Origin: a bacterium
GTDB taxonomy: Bacteria; Chloroflexota; Dormibacteria; UBA8260; Bog-877
DNA length: 13,739 nt
Direction: 5' to 3'
Assembly: GCA_021817025.1 (NCBI GenBank)
Contig: JAKAWF010000071.1
Span: 1 to 13,739 of the forward strand
Below, one piece after another: positions 1 through 7,385 of this stretch. The notes under the pieces were generated by a model. The model saw only the letters and a list, made by a program, of their open reading frames with translations. It did not search any database and was not told where the DNA came from. Every line of letters begins with the position of its first letter. Within the stretch, counting starts at the first letter, position 1. The translations under genes were made by a program, and so were the position numbers.

Positions 1-2267
1 CCTACCAAGGTCGCATCGTCGAGCAACTGCGGCGGATGGGGGCCAGCTGCGACGGGACCCGGGAGCGGTTCACCTTGGATGCGGCATACGTGCGAGTGAT
101 CCGGACCGTCTTCAAGTCCCTCTACGAGCAGGGCCTGATTTACCGCGGGCCGCGGATCGTCAATTGGTGCCCGCGCTGCCACAGCGCCATTTCCGACGAG
201 GAAGTGCAGTACCAAGAGCACGTCGACGCGTTCTACTACGTGCGCTATCGGCGCGCCGACCAGCCCGGCGCGGTGGTGGTGGCGACCACCCGGCCGGAGA
301 CGATCCTGGCGGACGTGGCGGTGGCGGTGCCGCCGGACGACCCGCGATTCGAGGAGTTGTCGGGGGCCCAGCTGGTGGAACCACTCTCCGGGCGCCTCAT
401 CCCGCTGATCGAGGACCGAGCGGTGGATCCGAAACTGGGGACCGGGGCGCTCAAGATCACTCCCGGTCACTCCGCCGAGGACTTCGAGATCGGCCTGCGC
501 CATGGACTGCCGGTGCTGACCGTGGTTTCGTTGGAGGGGCGGATGATCGCTCCCGGGTTTCCTGATCTGGATGGGCTGGAGGTGAGCCAAGGTCGGGCGT
601 GGGCGATCGAGAGGCTGCGGGAATCCGGAGCGCTGGTCTCCGAGGAGCCGATCGTGCACCAGGTCGGCCATTGCGATCGCTGCGGGTCGGTCCTGGAGCC
701 TCTCGTGACCCCCCAGTGGTGGGTGAGGGTCACCGACTTGGCGCAGCCGGCCGGCCAAGTGGTGGAGCATGGCGAGATCAAGATTCACCCGGGCCAGTAC
801 CGGGAGCAGTACCTTGCCTGGATCGGCGGGCTGCGGGACTGGTGCATCAGCCGCCAGCTCTGGCTGGGGCATCGCATTCCGGTCTCAACTTGTGGGAACG
901 GCCACGTCTTCGCCTGGGTGGAGGAACCGGGGGCCTGCCCGACGTGCGGGGCCGGCGACCTGACCCATGACCCGGATGTCCTCGATACCTGGTTTTCCAG
1001 CGCTCTGTGGCCGTTCGCCATCTTGGGATGGCCAGAGCACACGCCGGAGCTGGCCCGCTTCTATCCCACCAGCGTGCTCAGCACCGGGCGCGACATCCTG
1101 CGGCTGTGGGTGGCCCGGATGGTGATGATGGGGCTGCGCTTCACCGGAGAGATTCCTTTCGCCGACGTGATCCTGCACGCCACGATCCTGGGCGCTGACG
1201 GGGCCCGCATGTCCAAGTCCAGGGGCAACGTGGTCGATCCCCTGGAGATGGTGGATCGATACGGAGCCGACGCCCTGCGGGCCTGGGGGGCCAGCGTGGC
1301 CATGGGGACCCAGGACGCGCGCTTCGACGAGACTCGGATCGACGGGTTCGCCAAGTTCGCCAACAAGCTGTGGAACATGGTCAGGCTGCTCCGCCTGGTC
1401 CACTTTCCCCAAGGCCAGGAGGGGCCCATCCCGGGGTTGCCCGAGCCCGCCTTGGGCCAGCTGGAACTGGTCGATCGCTGGCTGTTGTCGCGCCTGGCGG
1501 GTCTGGTTCGGCGAGTCTCCGTGGCCCTGCCGGAATTCGATCTCGGCAGCGCGGTCGACTCCATCTATCAGTTCGCGTGGCACGAGCTTGCCGACTGGTA
1601 CCTGGAACTGGTCAAGGACCGTCTCGAGGCGGGTGACCGGGCCGCGCTCTGGATCACGCGCACCGCTCTGGTCACGACCGTGACCCTGCTTCATCCGATC
1701 ATGCCCTTCCTCACCGAGGCCCTGGGGGAGCAGTTCGAAGGCACCCCGGCCTCGCTGGACTGGAGCGCCTGGCCCCAGGTGCGGGCGGACTGGGACGATC
1801 CCGCGGCGGAAGTGGCGATGGCGTCGTTCCAGGACCTGACCGGACAACTCCGGCACTGGTTGCAGGACCTTGGGGTCCAGTTAGGGCGCGGCGCCGCGCG
1901 GGTCCCGCTGGTGGTCTCCAGCACCGGGAGCGACCTGGAGCGGCCGGAGCTGCTTGGGTATCTGGAGAAGCTGGCCCCCGTGCAATGGGTGGAGGCGGCG
2001 GTCGGGAACCTGGAGGGGATGGCCCCTCTGGTGGTGGGCCAGAGCAGCATCCGTCTCGCCTCCACCGCGGCGGCCCAGAGCGAGCAGTTGAAGGCCAAGA
2101 TGCGTCGCGAGCTCGAGCGGCTGACGACCTTCAGACGGTCCCTCGAGACCAAGCTGGGGAGTCCCTTCGCCACTCTGGCTCCCCCCGAGCTGGTGGAGCG
2201 GGAACGGACCAGACTTGAGGAGGCGTCTCGGCGCGAAGCTCTGCTGCGCGACGCCCTCGAGATCTGA
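1..2267 (+). CDS. valS: Valine--tRNA ligase (ValRS), 5'-truncated by the window edge
   Basis: Class I aminoacyl-tRNA synthetase that charges tRNA-Val in the cytoplasm and edits misactivated threonine. The frame is open from base 3, ahead of the first ATG at 36, so the gene enters from the left; the HIGH motif is off-window. Visible in order: the NWCPRC and CDRCG cysteine pairs flanking the editing domain; the editing motif TTRPET near 285-302 and KITPGHSAEDFEIGLRHG near 450-505; CISRQLWLGHRIP near 840-880; the DTWFSS core near 985; the KMSKS signature as RMSKS at 1206-1220; the anticodon-binding helical domain with NKLWNMVRLL; and a C-terminal Lys/Arg/Glu-rich coiled-coil arm near 2060-2265. 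The TQDARF motif after the KMSKS loop is typical of ValRS. About 755 codons are seen of a family usually around 850-950 residues. The first membrane gene follows by 15 bp, so the two are probably co-transcribed. Confidence 0.97.
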   Translation, partial: YQGRIVEQLRRMGASCDGTRERFTLDAAYVRVIRTVFKSLYEQGLIYRGPRIVNWCPRCHSAISDEEVQYQEHVDAFYYVRYRRADQPGAVVVATTRPETILADVAVAVPPDDPRFEELSGAQLVEPLSGRLIPLIEDRAVDPKLGTGALKITPGHSAEDFEIGLRHGLPVLTVVSLEGRMIAPGFPDLDGLEVSQGRAWAIERLRESGALVSEEPIVHQVGHCDRCGSVLEPLVTPQWWVRVTDLAQPAGQVVEHGEIKIHPGQYREQYLAWIGGLRDWCISRQLWLGHRIPVSTCGNGHVFAWVEEPGACPTCGAGDLTHDPDVLDTWFSSALWPFAILGWPEHTPELARFYPTSVLSTGRDILRLWVARMVMMGLRFTGEIPFADVILHATILGADGARMSKSRGNVVDPLEMVDRYGADALRAWGASVAMGTQDARFDETRIDGFAKFANKLWNMVRLLRLVHFPQGQEGPIPGLPEPALGQLELVDRWLLSRLAGLVRRVSVALPEFDLGSAVDSIYQFAWHELADWYLELVKDRLEAGDRAALWITRTALVTTVTLLHPIMPFLTEALGEQFEGTPASLDWSAWPQVRADWDDPAAEVAMASFQDLTGQLRHWLQDLGVQLGRGAARVPLVVSSTGSDLERPELLGYLEKLAPVQWVEAAVGNLEGMAPLVVGQSSIRLASTAAAQSEQLKAKMRRELERLTTFRRSLETKLGSPFATLAPPELVERERTRLEEASRREALLRDALEI

Positions 2268-2282
2268 GCTGGGGACGGCTGA

Positions 2283-4046
2283 GTGCTGTCCCTAACTGAG
2301 CTTGCCTTCCTCGCCCTGCTGCTGCCTGCGGGCGCTGCCCTCGCCGGTGGAGTCATGGGACGTCCGGGGCCGACCAGCGCGGGCGTCTGGGCGAGGTGGG
2401 TGGTTCGAGCCGGCCTCCTGCTCGCCCTTGCCGACGTGGCTGCCCTGCTCGACGTGATCCAGCCGTCGGGGTCGGCTCAGGTCACCCTCTGGCATCTCGA
2501 GACCAGGCTCCCCGTGACCCTGCAGGTGGATGTGAGTGGGGCGGTGATCGCGATCGCCGTCTTGGGGGCGGCGCTGGTGGTCAGCTTCGCCGCCTCGGAC
2601 CGCCGGCCGCTCGCGTCGTCGGCTCTCGCGTTGGCGGCGCTGGGGGGGGTCATGGTCGCTCTCTCCGGCGGCCTGTTCAGCCTCTTCGTGGGACTGGAGC
2701 TGTCGGCGGTCGGCGGGATCGGTCTGAGTTACGCGCGTTATCCCCGCGCTGCCAGCACCCGGATCGTCTGGGCAGCGGCCGCCGACCAGGCGGTGGCGCT
2801 GGTGTGGCTGGGGGTTATGGTGGTCATCTACCACCAGGTCGGCACCCTCCAGTTCGCCTACATTCCGACCAGCGCGGTCAGCTTCTGGCTGGCCGCCATC
2901 CTGCTGGTGCCGGCTGGGGTCCGGCTGGCCGGAGCCGCCCTGGTGGGAGCCGACGGTTCGGATGCCCACGAGTCGGAGGCGACCAGAGCACTGGACGTCG
3001 CGGATTGGATGGCGGTGGTGGCGGTTCCGACTGCCCTGGTGCTGATTCTGCGAGTGCGCCAGCTGGCTGGCGGCGCCTGGCCGGGGCCGGCGTTCGGCAC
3101 CATGTTGGACCTGGTCGGGCTTGGGTTCGCCGGCGCCGCGCTGGGGTCGTTGCTGCTGTCGCCCCGGGGGCCGTCGGAAGTGCGCACTCTTCTGCTGGGC
3201 GCTGGGGGCCTGATCTTGCTTGGCTTCGGCTCCAACTCCGCTGTCGGTACGGAGCTGGCGGTTGGCGCCGGGATCTTCATGGAGCTGGCGGTGGCTTTTC
3301 TGCCTCGCTCGCTGCTGGGAGCGCCCGCTCAATCCCCCTTTGCCGGAGGCCGGACCTGGATCTGGTTTCAAACGTCCCTTGGGGTTGCGGCCACGATGCT
3401 GCCGATCTCACTCGGAGTCACCGTGGCCATGGTGGGACTCAGCGCGGAGATTCAAGGGGGGATGCCTGGCGGGATCGTGCCGGCGCTTGGCTACGTCTCC
3501 GTCCTGGCCTGCCTGGGCCTTCTGGTCCCTCGCGCATCTGGCCATCCGCGCGCCCATGGCCCTTGGAATTGGGTCCTGGCTCTGCCCGCCGCCGGGCTTC
3601 TCGGCGCGGCTCTCCTGCCCGGATGGGTACTGACCTCGATCGCGGCTCCCGTCGCGTTTGCGGGGGCCGGCGGAGCCAGCCCCCTGGTGGCTCCGGATCC
3701 CTTCGTGGTCCAGTTTGCCTCCTTGGTGTGGCCGGTCGGGTACGTCACCATCCTGATGGCGTTGGCTGGCGTCGCCTACGGGGCCCTGCGATACGCGACG
3801 GGAATCCCCGTCTGGCCCAATTCGCGCCCACGTCCAGCCTCCCCAGCCCCGCTGGCTCCGGCCCGGGTGGCCGCCGCCCGGGCCCTTGTTGCCGGGCGCT
3901 CGCGTCGTGTTCGGCACATCTGCAAACGTCTGCTCGGGGCAGGTGCCTTGGTGGTCGAGCTGTGTGAGCGGGAGCTGGCCGAGCGCCCCATCTGGCTTTG
4001 GCTCAGCACCACCGCCATCATCGGTTGGCTGATGTCCCAGCGGTGA
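2283..4046 (+). CDS. Divergent NuoL/HyfB-like proton-conducting membrane subunit
   Basis: A 587-residue polytopic membrane protein with roughly 14-15 hydrophobic segments. It starts at GTG 2283, with a GGGGA ribosome-binding site about 7 nt upstream, 15 bp after valS. The best family match is the antiporter-like subunit NuoL/HyfB. Residues 130-190 (LFSLFVGLELSAVGG, then a basic loop, then a helix ending YHQVGTLQF) line up with the NuoL stretch holding the essential TM5 glutamate, here Glu139. Residues 205-225 (VPAGVRLAGAALVGADG) match the TM7 lysine segment, but Arg214 sits where lysine is expected. The usual PLHTWLPDAM/PTPVSALIHAATMV loop is not recognisable. The C-terminus (525-587) is a basic, amphipathic-looking stretch followed by one last hydrophobic helix, recalling the lateral helix of NuoL. 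A membrane protein is certain; membership of the complex I/Hyf/Mrp superfamily is likely; exact function unknown. Confidence 0.8.
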   Translation: MLSLTELAFLALLLPAGAALAGGVMGRPGPTSAGVWARWVVRAGLLLALADVAALLDVIQPSGSAQVTLWHLETRLPVTLQVDVSGAVIAIAVLGAALVVSFAASDRRPLASSALALAALGGVMVALSGGLFSLFVGLELSAVGGIGLSYARYPRAASTRIVWAAAADQAVALVWLGVMVVIYHQVGTLQFAYIPTSAVSFWLAAILLVPAGVRLAGAALVGADGSDAHESEATRALDVADWMAVVAVPTALVLILRVRQLAGGAWPGPAFGTMLDLVGLGFAGAALGSLLLSPRGPSEVRTLLLGAGGLILLGFGSNSAVGTELAVGAGIFMELAVAFLPRSLLGAPAQSPFAGGRTWIWFQTSLGVAATMLPISLGVTVAMVGLSAEIQGGMPGGIVPALGYVSVLACLGLLVPRASGHPRAHGPWNWVLALPAAGLLGAALLPGWVLTSIAAPVAFAGAGGASPLVAPDPFVVQFASLVWPVGYVTILMALAGVAYGALRYATGIPVWPNSRPRPASPAPLAPARVAAARALVAGRSRRVRHICKRLLGAGALVVELCERELAERPIWLWLSTTAIIGWLMSQR

Positions 4047-4651
4047 TTCTGGATTCCCTGCTGGCCGCTGCCGGCTTCGTCGCCGCCGCTGTCGCCCTGC
4101 TCTCCGTCGGGCCCGCTGGAATGTGGATCAGCGCGCTGGCCCTGGGCCTGGGCCTCGGCGGGGTGGCTGCCTTGGCGGGGGGGATCAGCAGCTTCCTGGC
4201 GCTGGCCGGGGTGGGGGCGCTGTCGGCAGCCCTGGTGGCAGCCGGCAGATGGGTGCCGCTGATCGCCAGCGGGCGCTGGCTGCTCGGGAACTCCCCGGTT
4301 GTGGGCCGAGAGCGGGTGTTCGACGTTCGCAGCCTGCGGCTCCTGCTGGGGCTGGGTGGTTTGCTGGCGGCCCGGCTGCTGTCCGGGCACCTGGCAGCGG
4401 GAACTGTGTCGACTCAGGGACCAGCGTTTGCCTGCCTCTTCGCCTTCGAGGTCGGCATCATCCGAGTGACCACCGGTCGCGGTCCGGGCGACCTGGCCCT
4501 CGGCGCCCTGTGTGTGGGCATGGGGAGCGGTGCCTTTCTGCTCCTGAGCTCTTCCGGTACGGCGGTGGCAACGGCTCTGCTGGTGGCGGGCGGGCCGGCC
4601 GCAGCGCTGGTTCTGCTGGCACGGGCCGCGCCCTGGGAGACCGGGTCTTGA
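4043..4651 (+). CDS. Small integral membrane protein, possibly HyfE-like
   Basis: A 202-residue protein made almost wholly of hydrophobic Ala/Leu/Gly/Val helices, about six segments. The start chosen is GTG 4043, which overlaps the TGA of the preceding gene (GTGA, 4 bp); it is in frame and gives MILDSLLAAAGF. An upstream ATG at 3998 would overlap the previous gene by 49 bp and add a polar His/Arg leader, so it is unlikely. Length, helix count and two stretches recall hydrogenase-4 subunit HyfE: the GRWVPLIASGRWLLGN region (about residues 68-83), matching HyfE's VPLI segment, and the FEVGIIRVTTGRGPGDLALG region (about 136-155), matching the HyfE segment before its late helices. Similarity is weak and judged by eye. 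Its place between NuoL-like and NuoN-like genes supports a role in the same membrane complex. Confidence 0.72.
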   Translation: MILDSLLAAAGFVAAAVALLSVGPAGMWISALALGLGLGGVAALAGGISSFLALAGVGALSAALVAAGRWVPLIASGRWLLGNSPVVGRERVFDVRSLRLLLGLGGLLAARLLSGHLAAGTVSTQGPAFACLFAFEVGIIRVTTGRGPGDLALGALCVGMGSGAFLLLSSSGTAVATALLVAGGPAAALVLLARAAPWETGS

Positions 4652-5895
4652 GCTTGATCCCCGGGCTACTCACGGGCGCCGCCGCGGCCCTGCTCGGCTG
4701 GCGCCTGGGCCACAGATCACGCTGGACCCTGCTGGCCGCGGTGGCGATCGTCACCGTCGTGGTCTGGGCGCTCTTGCTGCGATCGCTTCCCGCCACCCAT
4801 CCCTCGGCCAGGCTGGCGACACTTGGACTTGGCACCCTGCTTCCGAGCAGGGTGGTGGCGGGGGTGCTGGTGGCCGCTCTGGGGGCGTTGCTGCTGGAGC
4901 TGTTGGTGGCGGGGGAGACCGGCCCCAGCCCGGCTGCGGTGGCCCTGTCGCTGTCGCTGGTGGTCCCTGCCAGCCTGGCTCTGCTGACCACCGGGATGGT
5001 GCCGATGGCCCTCAGCCTGGGGCTGCTGCTGGGGATGATCTGGGTCCGGTGGCAGAGGGTCGGGGGTCCGCAGCTGCCCTTCCGCAGTCTGGCCCGACAG
5101 GGGGTGCTGGTGCTGGCCGCCCTGCTGGCTGCGGCGGTGGTCATGCCCTCGGCTCAGGTGGGATCAGCCCCAGCCATTCTGGAGGCGATCCTGCTGGCGG
5201 TCGGAGTGGCCGGCTTGCTGGGGGTGGTGCCGTTCTCCGCTTGGGTCGGATCGGCGGTCCGAGTAGGGCGGTCCGAGGCATCCGTGTGGCGAATCTGGGT
5301 AGTCCCGGTCGGAGCCGTGACGGGGGCTCGTCTGATCGCCACCAGCCCGGGACCGGTGGCGCTGCCGTTGCAGGAGTTGCTGATCGCGCTGGGGCTCGCG
5401 TCGTCGCTGTTCTGGGCCCTGCGATCTGTCCTGGCGCCGCCGTCCGCCCGCTATTGGCCAGTCTTGGCGGCCGATTCCGGATTGATCTGCGTGGCCGTTG
5501 GGCTGGGCAGTTCCGAGGGGCTGACGGCCGCCCTCCTACTGGTCCTGGTGCACTGGCTCGGGGGTGCCGTGCTGGGGGAGGAGTCGGGCACCAGATCCCA
5601 GCTCCTGACCTGGATTGGGCTCTCGGGAGTCCCCCCGTTCGGGGGCTTCACCGGCAGGATCCTGATCGTGATTGCGGCGGCTCAGATCAGCTTCACCCTG
5701 GTCTGGCTGCTGCTGCTGGTGATGGGGCTGCAGCTGGCCGCCGCCGCCGCCGCGATGCGCTCGACTCTCAGCAGTCATGCCCCCGGGTGGCCCTGGCGCC
5801 GGGAACTGGCAGGTCTGGCGGTGGCGACGGCGGTCCTCCTGCTGGGCCTGGTCCCCACCCAGGCTCTGGGTGTGGTGGTGGGCCTGCGCCCGTGA
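4648..5895 (+). CDS. Divergent NuoN/HyfF-like proton-conducting membrane subunit
   Basis: A 415-residue polytopic membrane protein, about 12 helices, shorter than typical NuoN (near 480). The start is TTG 4648, overlapping the previous TGA (TTGA), with ribosome-binding site GGGAGA at 4635-4640, 7 nt upstream; earlier in-frame starts would lie deep inside the previous gene. The clearest signature is GLSGVPPFGGFTGR at residues 324-337, the GxPPxxGFxGK motif of NuoN/NuoM/MrpD proteins, with Arg337 replacing the usual lysine. GLLGVVPFSAWVGSAV (189-204) matches the K/PFHxWxPDxY helix, but without the lysine and histidine. YWPVLAADSG (269-278) matches the RLLAYSSI segment. Where NuoN has LGLELLSL, this protein has LSLGLLLGM (122-130), so the conserved glutamate seems to be Leu127. 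Family membership is well supported; loss of proton-path residues is inferred from unaided alignment. Confidence 0.85.
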   Translation: MSLIPGLLTGAAAALLGWRLGHRSRWTLLAAVAIVTVVVWALLLRSLPATHPSARLATLGLGTLLPSRVVAGVLVAALGALLLELLVAGETGPSPAAVALSLSLVVPASLALLTTGMVPMALSLGLLLGMIWVRWQRVGGPQLPFRSLARQGVLVLAALLAAAVVMPSAQVGSAPAILEAILLAVGVAGLLGVVPFSAWVGSAVRVGRSEASVWRIWVVPVGAVTGARLIATSPGPVALPLQELLIALGLASSLFWALRSVLAPPSARYWPVLAADSGLICVAVGLGSSEGLTAALLLVLVHWLGGAVLGEESGTRSQLLTWIGLSGVPPFGGFTGRILIVIAAAQISFTLVWLLLLVMGLQLAAAAAAMRSTLSSHAPGWPWRRELAGLAVATAVLLLGLVPTQALGVVVGLRP

Positions 5896-6626
5896 GCCAC
5901 ATCCTGATTGCCCTGGCCCTCTGTGCCGCCCTGGTGATCTATCCGGGTGGCGCCTCCGCCGTGATCGCCTTGTGGCTGGTGCGCGCCCCTTCCAAGTCAG
6001 GGTGGACGATCTCGGGGCTGGGGGAGCTCTTCCGCTCGGGCCGGCCGGGCGGCGGCTGGCTGGGAGCCGGCGTGCTCTGCGGGCTGGTGGTGCTGCCGCT
6101 GCCGTGGGGGGGCAACCCGGTGGTGCAGATGGGGGTCGGCGGTCTGGGCGGCGCCAGCCTGGGCGGTCTGGCCCTGTCCTTGCTCGGACTGTTCTGGTTG
6201 GAGTCCATGGGCAGAGCCGGCCGCCGGCCCTTGCTGGCGGCGCTGATATCGCTGGGGTGGGCGCTGGCGGTGGTGGCCTTGGCCGTCGCGTTGCGGGCTC
6301 CGGGCTGGGCCGGGGTGATCGGGGGGAGCGGCCTGGGCGCGGAGCTGGCCCGACTGGCGCTGGGCCTTGGCGCCATCGTCGCTCTCCCCTGGGCGGGTGG
6401 CAGCGATCCCCAGCACGACATCTGCGCCGCGGCCGCGTGGAGCGCGCGCTTGGCGCTCGGTCTCAGCCTGGTGCTGCCCCAGCTCGCCTCACTGCCCGCA
6501 GGGGCCGCGCTGGGGATCTGGTGGGCAGCCTGTCTTCTGCTGGGGGTGGCTTGGGCTGGTGGCCTGCGAGGCGTGGCGGAACATCTGGGAATGGTGCCTG
6601 GACGTGCGGGCACTGATAGAATGTAG
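5892..6626 (+). CDS. Putative NuoH/HyfC-like membrane protein, degenerate
   Basis: A 244-residue membrane protein with about six hydrophobic segments. GTG 5892 overlaps the upstream TGA (GTGA) and is the natural start; the longer in-frame opening from 5049 only shadows the previous gene. It ends at TAG 6624-6626. Three points recall NuoH/HyfC: a first helix followed by a basic stretch and LGELFRSGRP (43-52), like the LxKLxFKE segment of NuoH; GRAGRRPLLAALISLGWAL (107-125), at the place of the NuoH loop with 'SRE' and the following helix; and AAAAWSARLALGLSLVL (179-195), like the helix after the EYSG motif. The acidic E-GK-PFD-AEAE loop is replaced by LPWAGGSDPQHDI (165-177). It is shorter than NuoH (about 320). 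This assignment is tentative and rests partly on its neighbours. Confidence 0.68.
   Translation: MSHILIALALCAALVIYPGGASAVIALWLVRAPSKSGWTISGLGELFRSGRPGGGWLGAGVLCGLVVLPLPWGGNPVVQMGVGGLGGASLGGLALSLLGLFWLESMGRAGRRPLLAALISLGWALAVVALAVALRAPGWAGVIGGSGLGAELARLALGLGAIVALPWAGGSDPQHDICAAAAWSARLALGLSLVLPQLASLPAGAALGIWWAACLLLGVAWAGGLRGVAEHLGMVPGRAGTDRM
6614..6622 (+). promoter_or_regulatory. Candidate extended -10 promoter element upstream of maf
   Basis: TGATAGAAT fits the TGn-TATAAT extended -10 pattern, with TAGAAT at 6617-6622. It lies at the very end of the NuoH-like gene, about 90 bp before maf, and is an AT-rich island in GC-rich DNA. No good -35 hexamer is seen at 16-18 bp. It would start a transcript with a leader of about 80 nt. 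A sequence-only prediction. Confidence 0.35.
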
Positions 6627-6655
6627 ATCCCGTGGACCAAGTGGGGTGCGCGGCC

Positions 6656-6681
6656 TGGAGCCACCATGTGATCCGGCTCCA
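6656..6681 (+). other. Hairpin in the 84-bp gap before maf
   Basis: TGGAGCC at 6656-6662 pairs perfectly with GGCTCCA at 6675-6681 around a 12-nt loop. No T-run follows, so this is not a standard intrinsic terminator. It could be a weak terminator for the membrane cassette, a processing site, or a leader structure for maf. Confidence 0.35.
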
Positions 6682-6710
6682 AAGACTGGAACGGGAGGCT
6701 TGGTGAGGGC

Positions 6711-7385
6711 GTGGCGGAACTAGTCCTAGCCTCCGGTTCGGATCGTCGCCGTGAACTCCTCTTGAAGCTGGGATTGCGGTTCACCGTGGTCCGGCCGGAG
6801 ATCGACGAGACGTTGGCTCCTGGGATGTGCGCCGATCTGGCGGTCCAGCTGGTCGCCCGTGCCAAGGCGCATGCCGCCAGGACGCTGGTGAGCACCCCTG
6901 GCGCCTATGTGCTGGCGGCCGACACCATCGTCGTGGGAGCGAACGGGCCGTTGGGCAAGCCGCATACCGAGGCCAGGGCCAGGGAGATGTTGCAGCAGTT
7001 GCGCGGGCAGCGCCACGTGGTCTTGACCGGGATCTGTGCCCTCTGTCCGGAGACCATGAAGGAGAGCACCGGCCTGGCTCGGTCGGCCGTGAGGATGCGC
7101 GACTTCAGTGACGATGAACTGGACCAGTACGTGGCCGGCGGAGAGCCCCTTGACAAGGCGGGGGCGTACGCTGTGCAGGGGCTGGGTGGATCCTTGGTGG
7201 ATGCGATCGGCGGGCGGACCGACACGGTGATCGGACTCGACTGCCAGCTGGCGATGCAACTGCTCAGTGAGGTTGGCTACCCCAACCCGCTTCCGACCGC
7301 CCCAGACCACCCGGTGGCGCTCGGCAAGTCCGCGACCACCAGGCGGCCCCTGGCCAGCTCCAATCGCACGGGGAGTTCGCGCTGA
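6711..7385 (+). CDS. maf: Maf family nucleoside triphosphate pyrophosphatase
   Basis: A 224-residue cytoplasmic enzyme that hydrolyses non-canonical or methylated dTTP/UTP-type nucleotides to monophosphates, linked in some bacteria to septum inhibition. Visible motifs: LASGSDRRRELL (6-17), ADTIV with the catalytic Asp71 (70-74), GKP with Lys83, GQRHVVLTG (99-107), and EPLDKAGAYAVQG (145-157) followed by DTVIGLDCQ (171-179). The Arg, Lys83 and Gln156 pattern fits the YhdE/dTTP-UTP subgroup better than the YceF subgroup. GTG 6711 gives a family-typical N-terminus (MAELVLASGS); GGGAGG at 6693-6698 is a somewhat distant ribosome-binding site. About 30 residues at the C-terminus (195-224), Pro/Ser/Arg-rich, extend beyond the usual fold. 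The downstream lipoprotein gene may overlap its stop codon. Confidence 0.95.
   Translation: MAELVLASGSDRRRELLLKLGLRFTVVRPEIDETLAPGMCADLAVQLVARAKAHAARTLVSTPGAYVLAADTIVVGANGPLGKPHTEARAREMLQQLRGQRHVVLTGICALCPETMKESTGLARSAVRMRDFSDDELDQYVAGGEPLDKAGAYAVQGLGGSLVDAIGGRTDTVIGLDCQLAMQLLSEVGYPNPLPTAPDHPVALGKSATTRRPLASSNRTGSSR
7370..7384 (+). promoter_or_regulatory. Ribosome-binding site supporting a CTG start for the DUF11 protein
   Basis: GGGGAG at 7370-7375 is followed by a 6-nt spacer and CTG at 7382-7384; the CTG overlaps the maf TGA as CTGA, like the GTGA and TTGA junctions elsewhere in the window. The 10-mer GGGAGTTCGC (7371-7380) recurs at 8491-8500, where it ends immediately before the rplU ATG. 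This site decides the start of the following gene. Confidence 0.5.

Noticed and set aside
885..1856. 323-codon minus-strand open frame inside valS
   Set aside because: Antisense shadow of valS; the + frame carries continuous ValRS motifs.
2292..3371. 359-codon minus-strand open frame across the NuoL-like gene
   Set aside because: Gln/Arg/His-rich antisense of a membrane protein gene, a typical shadow composition.
2396..3967. 523-codon + strand open frame overlapping the NuoL-like gene
   Set aside because: A Gly/Arg/Pro-rich shifted frame without motifs; the hydrophobic helices and the conserved Glu segment are in the 2283 frame.
4123..4647. Long N-terminal extension of the NuoN-like gene
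   Set aside because: It would overlap the HyfE-like gene fully and reads as Gly/Arg/Pro-rich shadow; TTG 4648 has a good ribosome-binding site and a 4-bp overlap.
2283..6626. Mrp-type Na+/H+ antiporter operon
   Set aside because: The small MrpB/C/E/F/G subunits are missing, and the gene sizes and the GVPPFGGFTG protein fit the NuoL/N/H plus HyfE pattern better, though all belong to one superfamily.
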